This document shows, piece by piece, positions 26,323-34,472 of a stretch of DNA of 64,000 bases. Made by a program: the position numbers and the translations under genes. The stretch lies in contig NZ_JAVIWL010000001.1 in the NCBI RefSeq assembly GCF_034314045.1, positions 4,588,001 through 4,652,000 of the forward strand, read 5' to 3'. Position 1 is the first letter of the stretch; the number at the start of each line of letters is the position of its first letter. The notes beneath the pieces were generated by a model that did not search any database, was not told the DNA's origin, and saw nothing but the letters and a program-made list of their open reading frames with translations. The DNA is from Glaciimonas sp. CA11.2 (GTDB lineage: Bacteria > Pseudomonadota > Gammaproteobacteria > Burkholderiales > Burkholderiaceae_D).

Positions 26323-26760
26323 TCAAAATCCCCTCGTAATATCTTTATTTTTTCCTGAGCCACCCAGCTGTCCATCAGCGCCCAAAGACAAAATTTCAAC
26401 TTCATGCGTAGCATCGGCATCACGCGCTGGGTTATGCCAGACGTATGCGTTTTCCCATGGATCCTTCGGCAAACCACTATTTAAATACGGCCCCTTCCAA
26501 TTATTTTCACCAGCTGGCTGTTCTATCAAGGCTTCTAATCCTTGCTCTTCAGTTGGGTAGATGCCCGTATCAAGCCGGTACTGACCAAGTACATCGGCAA
26601 GCGTTTTCATTTGTGCCGCTGCTGCACTTTCTTTAGCTTGTTCGATTTTTCCAAATAACTTTGGCCCGACATACCCAGCTAACAACGCGGTAATCAATAG
26701 AACCACCAGTAATTCGAGTAACGTAAAGCCACGTTCAGATTGGGATTTTGGGTTCATCAT
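26323..26760 (-). CDS. major pseudopilin GspG
   Basis: The 145-residue protein is a typical GspG: leader MMNPKSQSERG, then FTLLELLVVLLITALLAGYVGPKL with Glu5. GIYPTEEQGLEALIEQP, GPYL..GLPKDPWENAYVW and the C-terminal EILSLGADGQLGG form the GspG calcium-binding region. It would be the main subunit of the pseudopilus. It has a good AAGGA site and heads the run of overlapping secretion genes. A 149-bp gap separates it from the DsbC-like gene and may contain a promoter. Confidence 0.93.
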   Translation of the reverse strand: MMNPKSQSERGFTLLELLVVLLITALLAGYVGPKLFGKIEQAKESAAAAQMKTLADVLGQYRLDTGIYPTEEQGLEALIEQPAGENNWKGPYLNSGLPKDPWENAYVWHNPARDADATHEVEILSLGADGQLGGSGKNKDITRGF

Positions 26761-26909
26761 TTGTATTTCCTTGGTTAGAGTTGGGGCTGTTGCGCCGATA
26801 CGGACTTCATTACTGATTTATATAGTTACTTAGCTGACCGCTGACTTCGTTACTGAAATCGACGAATACGCCACAACTTACGTCTGATTTTGAGGTGATT
26901 TGATAACAT

Positions 26910-27602
26910 CTATATTTTTTTCATTACTTGCTCTAATTTTTTTTCAATCGTTTCGGCAGAAATAAAACCACTAATGCGGGAGCCATCGGGGAAAATCAGA
27001 ACTGGCGTTCCACGAATATCGAAACGCCGCCCGACATCGAGAAGTTCTTGTAATGTTGAAGCGCAAAGGGGATTTTTTACAGGCGCCTTGCCATGCAACA
27101 TCCATTCCCCCCAAACGGCAGAAGGATTTTTTGCGCATAAAATATTGTTTCCCTTTTCTCTTGAATTTTCAGACAAAAAAGGAAAAATAAATGTATGTAC
27201 GGTCACGTTGTGGAGCTTCGCCAGTTCTGCTTCCAAACGTTTGCAATAGCTGCAGTTAGGATCTGAAAAAACCGTAACATGACGCTCACCCAAACCTTCA
27301 ACTCGCTTAAATGATTTTTCCATTGGTAAGCTATTCCATAGATTATTATTTATAGCTTGATCACCAACGGATGGGATCGATTGAACCGACAATCTATTCC
27401 GACTTTTTTCAAGTAGTCCATACTGGGCTGAAGCCTGCAAACCGATTGCGCGCTTGCTATCGCTTTTTTTCAGTGCTCCAAAATTCCCCAGCTGTTTTGT
27501 ATCATCATGCTGCAAGCCAACAGCGACGTTCGATCCCATTGCATACGGCATCACGCTAAACAGAAAAATTGCTGACACGGTGATAAGTCGATTGATGCGC
27601 AT
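26910..27602 (-). CDS. DsbC/DsbG-like periplasmic thiol:disulfide isomerase
   Basis: The 230-residue protein has a signal peptide and a thioredoxin-fold C-terminal domain with CSYC (Cys117-Cys120) in VFSDPNCSYCKRLE. The cis-proline loop is GTPVLIFPDGSRISGFI. A second cysteine pair (LCAKN ... NPLCAS) matches the structural disulfide of DsbC. It would shuffle disulfides in the periplasm. Its position upstream of the secretion genes suggests a role in folding the two-cysteine pseudopilin, the PilP-like protein or secreted substrates such as the LPMO; that is inference. Confidence 0.9.
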   Translation of the reverse strand: MRINRLITVSAIFLFSVMPYAMGSNVAVGLQHDDTKQLGNFGALKKSDSKRAIGLQASAQYGLLEKSRNRLSVQSIPSVGDQAINNNLWNSLPMEKSFKRVEGLGERHVTVFSDPNCSYCKRLEAELAKLHNVTVHTFIFPFLSENSREKGNNILCAKNPSAVWGEWMLHGKAPVKNPLCASTLQELLDVGRRFDIRGTPVLIFPDGSRISGFISAETIEKKLEQVMKKI

Positions 27603-28516
27603 TTTGTAAGGCTCCTGTTGAGGTGAGCGATGATGAGGATGAGTGCTTCTACATCAAACTCGTTTTGCTCTGATTAAGTTGATGAGATGCAGTTTTACAG
27701 AGAAGCGATATTGGGAACATGGGATTTATCCCAAATGTGGATAGTATTTATAAAGTTGATTGCCTGTTCGCTGCATAGAATAGATACCATTTCCATATCC
27801 CAGCCAAAAACCACGCTTCCTTTATGAGCGCCATTTACTTCAAAAAAAAGCCAGAAAATACCTTCGAATATTCAACGCTTATTTTTTGTGAAAATCAGGT
27901 GTACAAGGAAGGATAAAAATTTGCGAATGGTTCTTGATTCGTCACTACTTAAACAACCTTAAGCACTCACAAGCAGCACCAAGCAACAGACAGAAAGTGG
28001 TTTTTGTATTGACGAGAAGAAAAAATGTATCGTCATCTATAGATGTCCAACTCTAGAAAATTGATGCTATTTTTTTCGTTTAAACTTTTCATTACAAGCT
28101 CTTCATCCTGTCTTCAAAAACAGTTAAGAGGATAGTAAATTGCGCGACAAAAAACAATGCGAATACTCTGGAATCTATCTAAGAATATTCTATAAAATCG
28201 ACATTCAATTTTCAAAATAATTAAATTAACTTTTACTTTGTGATATCAGAGGGCGATTGAAAATTTGTATTTCGTTCTCATCCATTCCTATTTTCATCTC
28301 TAAAAGTTGTGTTCTTATCGAGGTTTCCACCATCTTTCTCAATAAGATTTTTCTGCTAAAGAATTAGAAAAGTCTTAACCATATCTAGTACTTATCCCGT
28401 GTTTTAAATTGGTAAAAGTGTCCACACTGTGTAGTACCAAATCTATAAAACGGATAGGAACCTCTCAGCGTTGTCAGCGGGCGGTTTTGATAAATGCTAT
28501 TTAAACCAGAGTAACT
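27603..28516. other. divergent regulatory region between the secretion operon and the copper receptor
   Basis: About 914 bp without a gene, AT-rich, separating the minus-strand secretion operon from the plus-strand receptor. It holds a perfect palindrome TGGGATTTATCCCA (27720-27733), a GAATATTC core at 27866-27873 and a stronger box CTAAGAATATTCTA at 28179-28192. A related half-palindrome TGGGATAAACCC occurs at 32824 upstream of another regulator gene. No promoter hexamers are convincing by eye. Confidence 0.55.
28179..28192. promoter_or_regulatory. RcsB-box-like site upstream of the copper receptor
   Basis: CTAAGAATATTCTA matches the enterobacterial RcsAB box consensus TAAGAATATTCCTA closely (the TAAGAATATTC part is exact). 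It lies about 325 bp upstream of the earliest receptor start. It resembles the sites upstream of the regulators at 32985 and 38117. Confidence 0.45.
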
Positions 28517-30658
28517 GTGCGCAATACTTGTCTTGACGGTTCGGCGTCTTCGCTAATGCCGGCAGACATCGTCGCGAGTCACTTATCAACCATTCATCCC
28601 AATATGACGAATTGTTTCAAACTCACGCCGATTGCCTTAGTTTTGGGCGCTCTCTTTATGGCTAACGTTCACGCCCAATCGATAGATCATGCAATCATTG
28701 CAAACCTGACTATCCCCCTTCCAGAAGTCGTTGTAACCGCACCGCAAATGTCGGCACCGCTCATCGTCGTTACCGATCCAAAAGCACCGCGCCAACCCGT
28801 TCCCGCACATGATGGAGCTGATTACCTAAAAACGATTCCAGGATTTTCTGTAGTGCGCAAAGGTGGCACTGATGGTGATCCTGTCTTCCGTGGTATGGCG
28901 GGATCACGGCTGAATATTGCAATGGATGGACAGCAAATTTTAGGTGGTTGCGGTGGTCGCATGGATCCACCGACCGCCTATATATTTCCAGCGGAATATG
29001 ACCGCATTACCTTGATTAAAGGACCGCAAACGGTTCTTTATGGCCCCACTAGTTCTGCAGGAACTGTATTGTTCGAACGTAGTACCGAGCGTGTAGCGCC
29101 AGGATTGAAACTCAACTCCAGTATTATGGTGGGTAGTTTTGGGCGTCATGACGAGGTCTCTTCCGCCCGTTATAGCCTGTCCGGATTTTATGCTGAAGCA
29201 GGCGCGACCCGATCACATTCCGATGACTATCGCGATGGCGAAGGACATCCTGTACATTCGTCTTATACCCGCTGGAGTAGTCGTGCAGCGTTTGGGTGGA
29301 CGCCCGATGACAATACCTTGCTGGAGCTATCTATTGCCAAAAGTGACGGTCAGGCCGCCTACGCTGACCGTGGGATGGATGGTGCGCGATTCGCTCGCTC
29401 GACTATAGGACTCAAGTTCCAAAAGCGTAACTTGTCACCAATGGTCAAAAAAGTGGAAGCCCAAATTTACCGAAATTACATTGACCACGTAATGGATAAC
29501 TACAGTCTTCGCTCCCCTACAGCGGGTAGTATGTTGAAGGCAATGAATCCGGACCGCACCACACAAGGCGGCCGCGTCGCCATCACGCTCAATCTGAGTG
29601 ATACGACGCAACTAGTAACCGGTTTTGATATGCAAGGCAATGTGCATACATCACGCATGGGGATGGGAATGAATCCTGGGAGCGTGTCGTATCAGGACAG
29701 TCCACGGGTGCCCGATGCACGTTTTCAGAATATTGGTTTGTTTGGCGAGCTAACGCAACATCTCGGAAAAAGCGAAAATAGCCGCATTATTACCGGGTTG
29801 CGCACAGATTTTTGGCAGGCCAGAGATGAACGAAAATCGACCACCAGTTCGGGTAATCTCACACGCCGAAATGACACGTTACGCAGTGGTTTTACACGCT
29901 ATGAGCACGACCTTACGGGAAGTCCAACGACGCTTTATGCGGGTGTTGGAATCGCAGAGCGATTTCCTGACTATTGGGAGTTGATTTCAAAGCAAAGTGT
30001 GGATAGTGTGAGCGCTTTTGGTACCAGGCCAGAAAAAACGACTCAACTTGATATTGGTGTCCTATATCATTCAGGCCCATGGAATCTAACCGCTTCAGCC
30101 TTTTATAGCCATGTAAATGATTTTATCCTGATTGAGTCAAACGTGAATAAGGGAGCAAAGACCGGCATCTCCATTACACGTAATATAAAGGCGTCGACGT
30201 GGGGCGGTGAAATCGGCGCAACGTATGCGATCAATCAACTATGGAAACTCGATGGTTCGATTAACGGGGTTCGCGGTAATAACCTGACCGACAAGACACC
30301 CTTAGCACAAATGCCACCATTGGAAAGTAAATTTGGTCTTACCTTTGACAATCACACCTGGTCTCTAGCTTCTATGGTGCGCTCAGTCGCCTCCCAGAAA
30401 CGTTTTGATCTTCATAAAGGTAACATCGCGGGACAAGATTTGGGGGCTAGTTCTGGGTTCACCATATTTTCGATTAATGCTGGCTGGAAGCCTCGCAAAG
30501 ATGTATTGATTACATCCGGCGTCGATAATATAACCAACAAAGTGTACGCCGAACATCTTAGTCGCAGTGGCACGCCATTGCCCGGTTATGACCAAACCAC
30601 ACGCATCAACGAACCCGGTCGAATGATTTGGGTGAAGGCGCAATTTGAAATAAAATAA
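28517..30658 (+). CDS. TonB-dependent copper receptor, OprC/NosA-like
   Basis: The protein has a plug domain (EVVVTAPQMS near the start, IKGPQTVLYGP) and a 22-stranded-type TonB-dependent barrel ending in WVKAQFEIK. The segment GGCGGRMDPPTAYIFP carries the Cys and Met (Cys145 and Met149 from the GTG start) that bind copper in Pseudomonas OprC. A methionine-rich barrel loop (RMGMGMNPG) is also present. It would import copper across the outer membrane. The GTG at 28517 is the most upstream start. The ATG at 28604 (MTNCFKLTPIALVLGALFMAN) gives a cleaner signal peptide, so the mature protein may begin there. It is followed by a strong terminator and then the copper-dependent LPMO gene. Confidence 0.9.
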   Translation: MRNTCLDGSASSLMPADIVASHLSTIHPNMTNCFKLTPIALVLGALFMANVHAQSIDHAIIANLTIPLPEVVVTAPQMSAPLIVVTDPKAPRQPVPAHDGADYLKTIPGFSVVRKGGTDGDPVFRGMAGSRLNIAMDGQQILGGCGGRMDPPTAYIFPAEYDRITLIKGPQTVLYGPTSSAGTVLFERSTERVAPGLKLNSSIMVGSFGRHDEVSSARYSLSGFYAEAGATRSHSDDYRDGEGHPVHSSYTRWSSRAAFGWTPDDNTLLELSIAKSDGQAAYADRGMDGARFARSTIGLKFQKRNLSPMVKKVEAQIYRNYIDHVMDNYSLRSPTAGSMLKAMNPDRTTQGGRVAITLNLSDTTQLVTGFDMQGNVHTSRMGMGMNPGSVSYQDSPRVPDARFQNIGLFGELTQHLGKSENSRIITGLRTDFWQARDERKSTTSSGNLTRRNDTLRSGFTRYEHDLTGSPTTLYAGVGIAERFPDYWELISKQSVDSVSAFGTRPEKTTQLDIGVLYHSGPWNLTASAFYSHVNDFILIESNVNKGAKTGISITRNIKASTWGGEIGATYAINQLWKLDGSINGVRGNNLTDKTPLAQMPPLESKFGLTFDNHTWSLASMVRSVASQKRFDLHKGNIAGQDLGASSGFTIFSINAGWKPRKDVLITSGVDNITNKVYAEHLSRSGTPLPGYDQTTRINEPGRMIWVKAQFEIK

Positions 30659-30711
30659 ACTTGCCAATGACGCCATATAAGCGGCGTTAAGCGGGAGAAC
30701 ATATTTCCCAC

Positions 30712-30742
30712 AAAAGGTGCCGACATTGTCCGCACCTTTTTT
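30712..30742 (+). terminator. rho-independent terminator after the copper receptor
   Basis: AAAAGGTGC (30712-30720) pairs with GCACCTTTT (30732-30740) around an 11-nt loop, and six T in total follow the GC part. It lies about 55 bp after the receptor stop codon. The A-run on the left also makes it a possible terminator on the other strand. Confidence 0.85.
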
Positions 30743-31023
30743 GTATCATCACTTCCTTTGGTGTAGAGCAGTAACACTAAAACGTACGGCTTGAATCATC
30801 AAGCCCAACTCAAATACAGACAATTCTTAACCGGTTAAGCGTTTTTCTTATTTAATCCCCGCATTTATCAGGTGTTGTGCGTTAGTTAAAAACTGGAAAA
30901 TGAATCCCATCAACAGTAGGAATGCAGTGCCACTGAGCACGCAGCATCAACTCACTATTGAGATTCAGAATTCATGCAGTACTAACGATTTTTTACATAC
31001 ACTAACAAAGGGTATTAACCTAT
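30743..31023 (+). promoter_or_regulatory. LPMO upstream region with a 14-bp palindrome
   Basis: The region between the receptor terminator and the LPMO start contains a perfect palindrome CTTAACCGGTTAAG (30826-30839), about 185 bp before the ATG. A hairpin GGCTTGA/TCAAGCC lies at 30788-30805. The palindrome would suit a dimeric repressor or activator. Promoter elements are not clear by eye. Confidence 0.45.
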
Positions 31024-32574
31024 ATGTCTACATCCACATCAACAAAAACAATCGGTAAACTATCGCTCGGTTTAACACTGGTACTTGGTTCGCTGGTCGC
31101 TCAGCAAGCATCAGCACATGGTTACATCGAATCGCCAATGAGCCGGTCGCTGTCTTGCTACCAAGGCGTCAACGCCAACTGCATCGCTCCCTACGAACCA
31201 CAAGGTGTTGAATTCGGCGGTGGCGGCGGTGCTTTCGGCGTTCTGCCACCCGGCAACGAGGCTTTCCCGTTCAACGCTCCCGCTGACGGCGATATTGCAG
31301 CAGGCGGCCTCACCAGCAAATACGGTAACCTGAACGAACAGACAGCAACGCGCTGGCATAAAACCAAGGTCAAAGCGGGTAAAAATACGTTCAAGTGGAA
31401 ATATACGGCAGATCATATTACCGCTTACTGGCAGTTCTTTATCACTAAAAAAGATTGGAACCCCAATATGCCTTTGTCACGCAGTTCGTTTGAAGCAACG
31501 CCAATCGGCCAACAAATACATAACGGCACCAAACCGAATAATGGCATCATGAATTCTTCGCATAGTGTTGATATTCCGACCGATCATAGCGGCTATCATG
31601 TGGTGCTGGCTACATGGAAGACATCAGATACTTCCGCTACGTTCTATCAAGTAGTCGATGTCGATATTCAGAATGATATGATCGCACCATCAAAGTGGTC
31701 AGAAATTGGATCAATTCAACCGAGTCAAACCGATTTAAAAACGGACACGGTCATCACCGCTCGCGTGATGGTTGCTGGTCAGGAGGATGTTTCAAAACAA
31801 ACCGTACTCACCATTCAGAGCGACGAAGAAGGTAAGAGTACCCAATGGCCACATCAATTAGCCACCAAAATCAACGCCGACAATCTGGGTTACAAAGCAG
31901 GCCAATTGAATAAAGATGATGAAGTGAAACCAGCCTATGGCCCAAACACTGCTTACGTCCAAAAAGACAGCAATGTTTCAGGTCTGATCATTGATATTCA
32001 GCGCGCAAATCCTATTTTCTCGATGGAAGTCAGCGGCGTAAAATCGACGTACAAAATCGAAAACGGCAAAGTCACACTCCATTTTGACGTGAAAGCTCTG
32101 GGCGATTCCAGTAAGGTGCAAAACATTGTCTACAACGCGCAAAAAGAAGAAGTCGCTCGTGGCGAAGCAGATATAAACGACGGCTCAGAACACTTTACGA
32201 TAGATATCGATAAAGCTGTAGCCGGTAGCTACGATCTGGTGACTATTGGTAAAGCAAAATCGGGCGCGCTGGTGCAAAAAACATCGAACTTCAAAATGGT
32301 AGGAGGCGATGTAGCTGACCCGACTCCACCGGTTGTTGATCCAATTCCGCCAGTCGTTGATCCGATTCCTCCTGTAAATGTCGACTATGACTTTACGTAC
32401 CCGAATGATCGCACAGCGTATAAACCAGGTAACAAGGTATTACAACCGAAGGATGGCAATGTTTATGCATGTAAGCCGGTTCCTCATGGTCTGTGGTGCA
32501 AACAGTCTCCACAGCATTATGCTCCGGGAACTGGTAGTGACTGGTCGGATGCGTGGACGAAGGTTAGCAAGTAA
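31024..32574 (+). CDS. GbpA-like chitin-active lytic polysaccharide monooxygenase (AA10)
   Basis: The 516-residue protein has a signal peptide ending QQASA, so the mature protein starts HGYIESP with His32 as copper-binding His1. The second histidine-brace residue is in KYTADHITAYWQFF (His131). The AA10 domain spans about 32-215. A GbpA domain 2 follows (ITARVMVAGQEDVSKQT ... QWPHQLATKIN, about 225-325), then domain 3 (about 330-425). A DPIPPVVDPIPP linker leads to a C-terminal carbohydrate-binding module (about 455-516) with YKPGNKVLQ and paired cysteines. It oxidatively cleaves crystalline chitin and may act in adhesion, as GbpA does; GbpA and CbpD are type II secretion substrates. It sits between a copper receptor and a regulator gene. 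Confidence 0.95.
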   Translation: MSTSTSTKTIGKLSLGLTLVLGSLVAQQASAHGYIESPMSRSLSCYQGVNANCIAPYEPQGVEFGGGGGAFGVLPPGNEAFPFNAPADGDIAAGGLTSKYGNLNEQTATRWHKTKVKAGKNTFKWKYTADHITAYWQFFITKKDWNPNMPLSRSSFEATPIGQQIHNGTKPNNGIMNSSHSVDIPTDHSGYHVVLATWKTSDTSATFYQVVDVDIQNDMIAPSKWSEIGSIQPSQTDLKTDTVITARVMVAGQEDVSKQTVLTIQSDEEGKSTQWPHQLATKINADNLGYKAGQLNKDDEVKPAYGPNTAYVQKDSNVSGLIIDIQRANPIFSMEVSGVKSTYKIENGKVTLHFDVKALGDSSKVQNIVYNAQKEEVARGEADINDGSEHFTIDIDKAVAGSYDLVTIGKAKSGALVQKTSNFKMVGGDVADPTPPVVDPIPPVVDPIPPVNVDYDFTYPNDRTAYKPGNKVLQPKDGNVYACKPVPHGLWCKQSPQHYAPGTGSDWSDAWTKVSK

Positions 32575-32645
32575 ATCATTATCTACAAACGAATTTTGGC
32601 TATCCGGTGCCAACGAACAAAATAGGTACCGGACCAGATACTAAT

Positions 32646-32676
32646 AAAAACGCCTCGGATTACGGGGCGTTTTTTT
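32646..32676 (+). terminator. rho-independent terminator after the LPMO gene
   Basis: AAAAACGCC (32646-32654) pairs with GGCGTTTTT (32666-32674), with an 11-nt loop and a run of seven T. It lies about 70 bp after the LPMO stop codon and is a textbook terminator. Confidence 0.9.
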
Positions 32677-32984
32677 GAGTAGTCAGGAAAAATTAATTCG
32701 ACTTTACAAGGGATTTTATAGTTCTGGCGATACTTTCTTAATTATCCATAGCAGCGTTACTCAGTGATTTTGTACCGGTATGTTTGTTGAGTTTTTTTTC
32801 AGTGCAATCGATATCGCGATTTTTGGGATAAACCCTATTTTCAATGAGAGTCGATAAGAATATTCTTTGTTTCAACAAGTCAGGACCAATCCTTATCGCA
32901 TGGCAAACTACTCTCCGTTAAATATCGACGTTGAGGAACGGTGAAGATGTTCTGTGGACAATCTGAATAAACGGAGCTTTTTTC
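32677..32984 (+). promoter_or_regulatory. regulatory region of the second response regulator
   Basis: This 308-bp gap holds TTGGGATAAACCC (32823-32835) and GATAAGAATATTCTTT (32853-32868). The second contains the exact GAATATTC core (32858-32865), about 120 bp before the regulator's ATG. It resembles an RcsAB box, pointing to auto- or cross-regulation. No gene is seen. Confidence 0.45.
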
Positions 32985-33662
32985 ATGCCTATCAACATTA
33001 TTATCGTCGAAGATTCCACTTTAGTCCGCAAGGGGTTGGTCTCCATAATCAGCAATTTTTCAGCTCCAAATGCATCGCCTCAGACATCTACTGAACAAAC
33101 ATCCTATAACGTGGTCGCAGATGTGGCATCGCCTAAGGAGTTATTGGAGGCGCTGAAGACGCATAACCCGGATCTGCTCCTACTAGATTATTCATTACAG
33201 ACTGACAGTACCGATCCGCATCCGCTCCACGCACTCGACGGTCATAACTTGATCAAGCATATCCGCAAGAATTACAGCACCAACATACTTGTGGTGTCGC
33301 ATCATCATTCGCCAATTATCATCTGCGCGGCATTGGAAGCAGGCGCGAATGGCTACATCAGTAAAAGCGCCAACGAAGAAGTACTGTGGCAAGCAATTCA
33401 GGCTGTTATCAAAGGCGATACGTTTGTTGAGCATCACTTGTTGAAAGCGATGCTGTATCGCAATCCTGAAACTGCTGTTATTAGTCCTAAAGAAATAGAA
33501 GTACTGCGCTTGATGGGCAAAGGTAGTCGTCTCACTGATATTGCTCAATGCATGAGTCTCAGCATCAAAACGGTGAGTGCGCACAAACTGCGTGCAATGG
33601 AAAAATTAAGTATACGCAATGATTCTGAGCTATACCGAGTGATTGCCGGGATGGCGCTTTGA
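32985..33662 (+). CDS. NarL/RcsB-family response regulator
   Basis: The 225-residue regulator has acidic residues IIVEDSTLVRKGL and phospho-acceptor Asp68 in LLLLDYS. The LuxR-type DNA-binding domain is ISPKEIEVLRLMGKGSRLTDIAQCMSLSIKTVSAHKLRAMEKL. A GGAG site precedes the ATG at good spacing. It has an extra stretch between the first strand and Asp68 compared with typical NarL receivers (SNFSAPNASPQTSTEQTS). There is no kinase in the same operon; the hybrid kinases at 34473 and 38830 are the likely partners. It follows the LPMO gene. Confidence 0.92.
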   Translation: MPINIIIVEDSTLVRKGLVSIISNFSAPNASPQTSTEQTSYNVVADVASPKELLEALKTHNPDLLLLDYSLQTDSTDPHPLHALDGHNLIKHIRKNYSTNILVVSHHHSPIIICAALEAGANGYISKSANEEVLWQAIQAVIKGDTFVEHHLLKAMLYRNPETAVISPKEIEVLRLMGKGSRLTDIAQCMSLSIKTVSAHKLRAMEKLSIRNDSELYRVIAGMAL

Positions 33663-33878
33663 GTGACCCGGTTTTTATCGAGAGCATGCGAATTTATTTT
33701 TGGTAAAAGAGATTTTTTACCGTGACAAGATGCACCTCCGATTCGACGTTTTTGTACGAATCAATCACATTTCCCCATTTTAAAAAATAATTTTTTAGGT
33801 GAGCGTGAAACGGCGTTTTAGTCACTTTGCGTTTTTAACTCTTCTTTACACCTGACAACACTATTTATAAGGTTATTT

Positions 33879-34427
33879 ATGGCAACGATTATTAATCATT
33901 TTTCACAGAGAAATCAGCAGCACAATCGTTATGACGTCTTTACGCGACGGGTACATTGGATTGCTGCGGGCTTGATCATTTATACAATGATTGCTGGTTA
34001 CTCGCTACATTTTTTGATCGACACACCGTATTTTTCATTTTTTTCGGTATTGAATATGTCTATTGGAACTGTCGTGATACCGCTTACGGTTGTAAGGTAT
34101 TTATGGAAATTCTTTAGACCGTCAGTTCCCTACCCGGCCGACCTTTCAGGTCCCAAGAAAAATATTGCACATCTGGCGCATGAAATGTTTTACCTGGTAA
34201 TTTTTGTCATGTTATTAAGCGGCGTTTTAATGCTGACACATAGTTACAGATTTTTTTGGTTAATCGACATTCCCAACCCTATCAACGACGCATCGATTAA
34301 CGGATTCTTTTTTGACGTACATCGTGCTTCCTGCGCTGGCGTAGCAGTAATGTTAATTCTGCACCTTGCGGCAGTAGCGAAACATCAACTCATCGACAAA
34401 CGTAACATTATTAGCCGGATGCTTTGA
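33879..34427 (+). CDS. cytochrome b561-family membrane protein
   Basis: The 182-residue protein has four predicted membrane segments: WIAAGLIIYTMIAGYSLHFLI, FSVLNMSIGTVVIPLTVVRYL, MFYLVIFVMLLSGVLML and VHRASCAGVAVMLILHLAAVAKH. Histidines in the first, third and fourth segments (RRVHWIAAG, AHEMFYL, HRASCAG, LHLAAVAKH) fit the di-heme b561/CybB pattern. It would pass electrons between quinol and a periplasmic acceptor. Next to a secreted copper monooxygenase, supplying reductant is a conceivable role; superoxide oxidation (CybB) is the other known role. Confidence 0.85.
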   Translation: MATIINHFSQRNQQHNRYDVFTRRVHWIAAGLIIYTMIAGYSLHFLIDTPYFSFFSVLNMSIGTVVIPLTVVRYLWKFFRPSVPYPADLSGPKKNIAHLAHEMFYLVIFVMLLSGVLMLTHSYRFFWLIDIPNPINDASINGFFFDVHRASCAGVAVMLILHLAAVAKHQLIDKRNIISRML

Positions 34428-34472
34428 TTGCCTGTAGATTTAGGTCAATGAATGATGGGACGGCTTTAGTAC

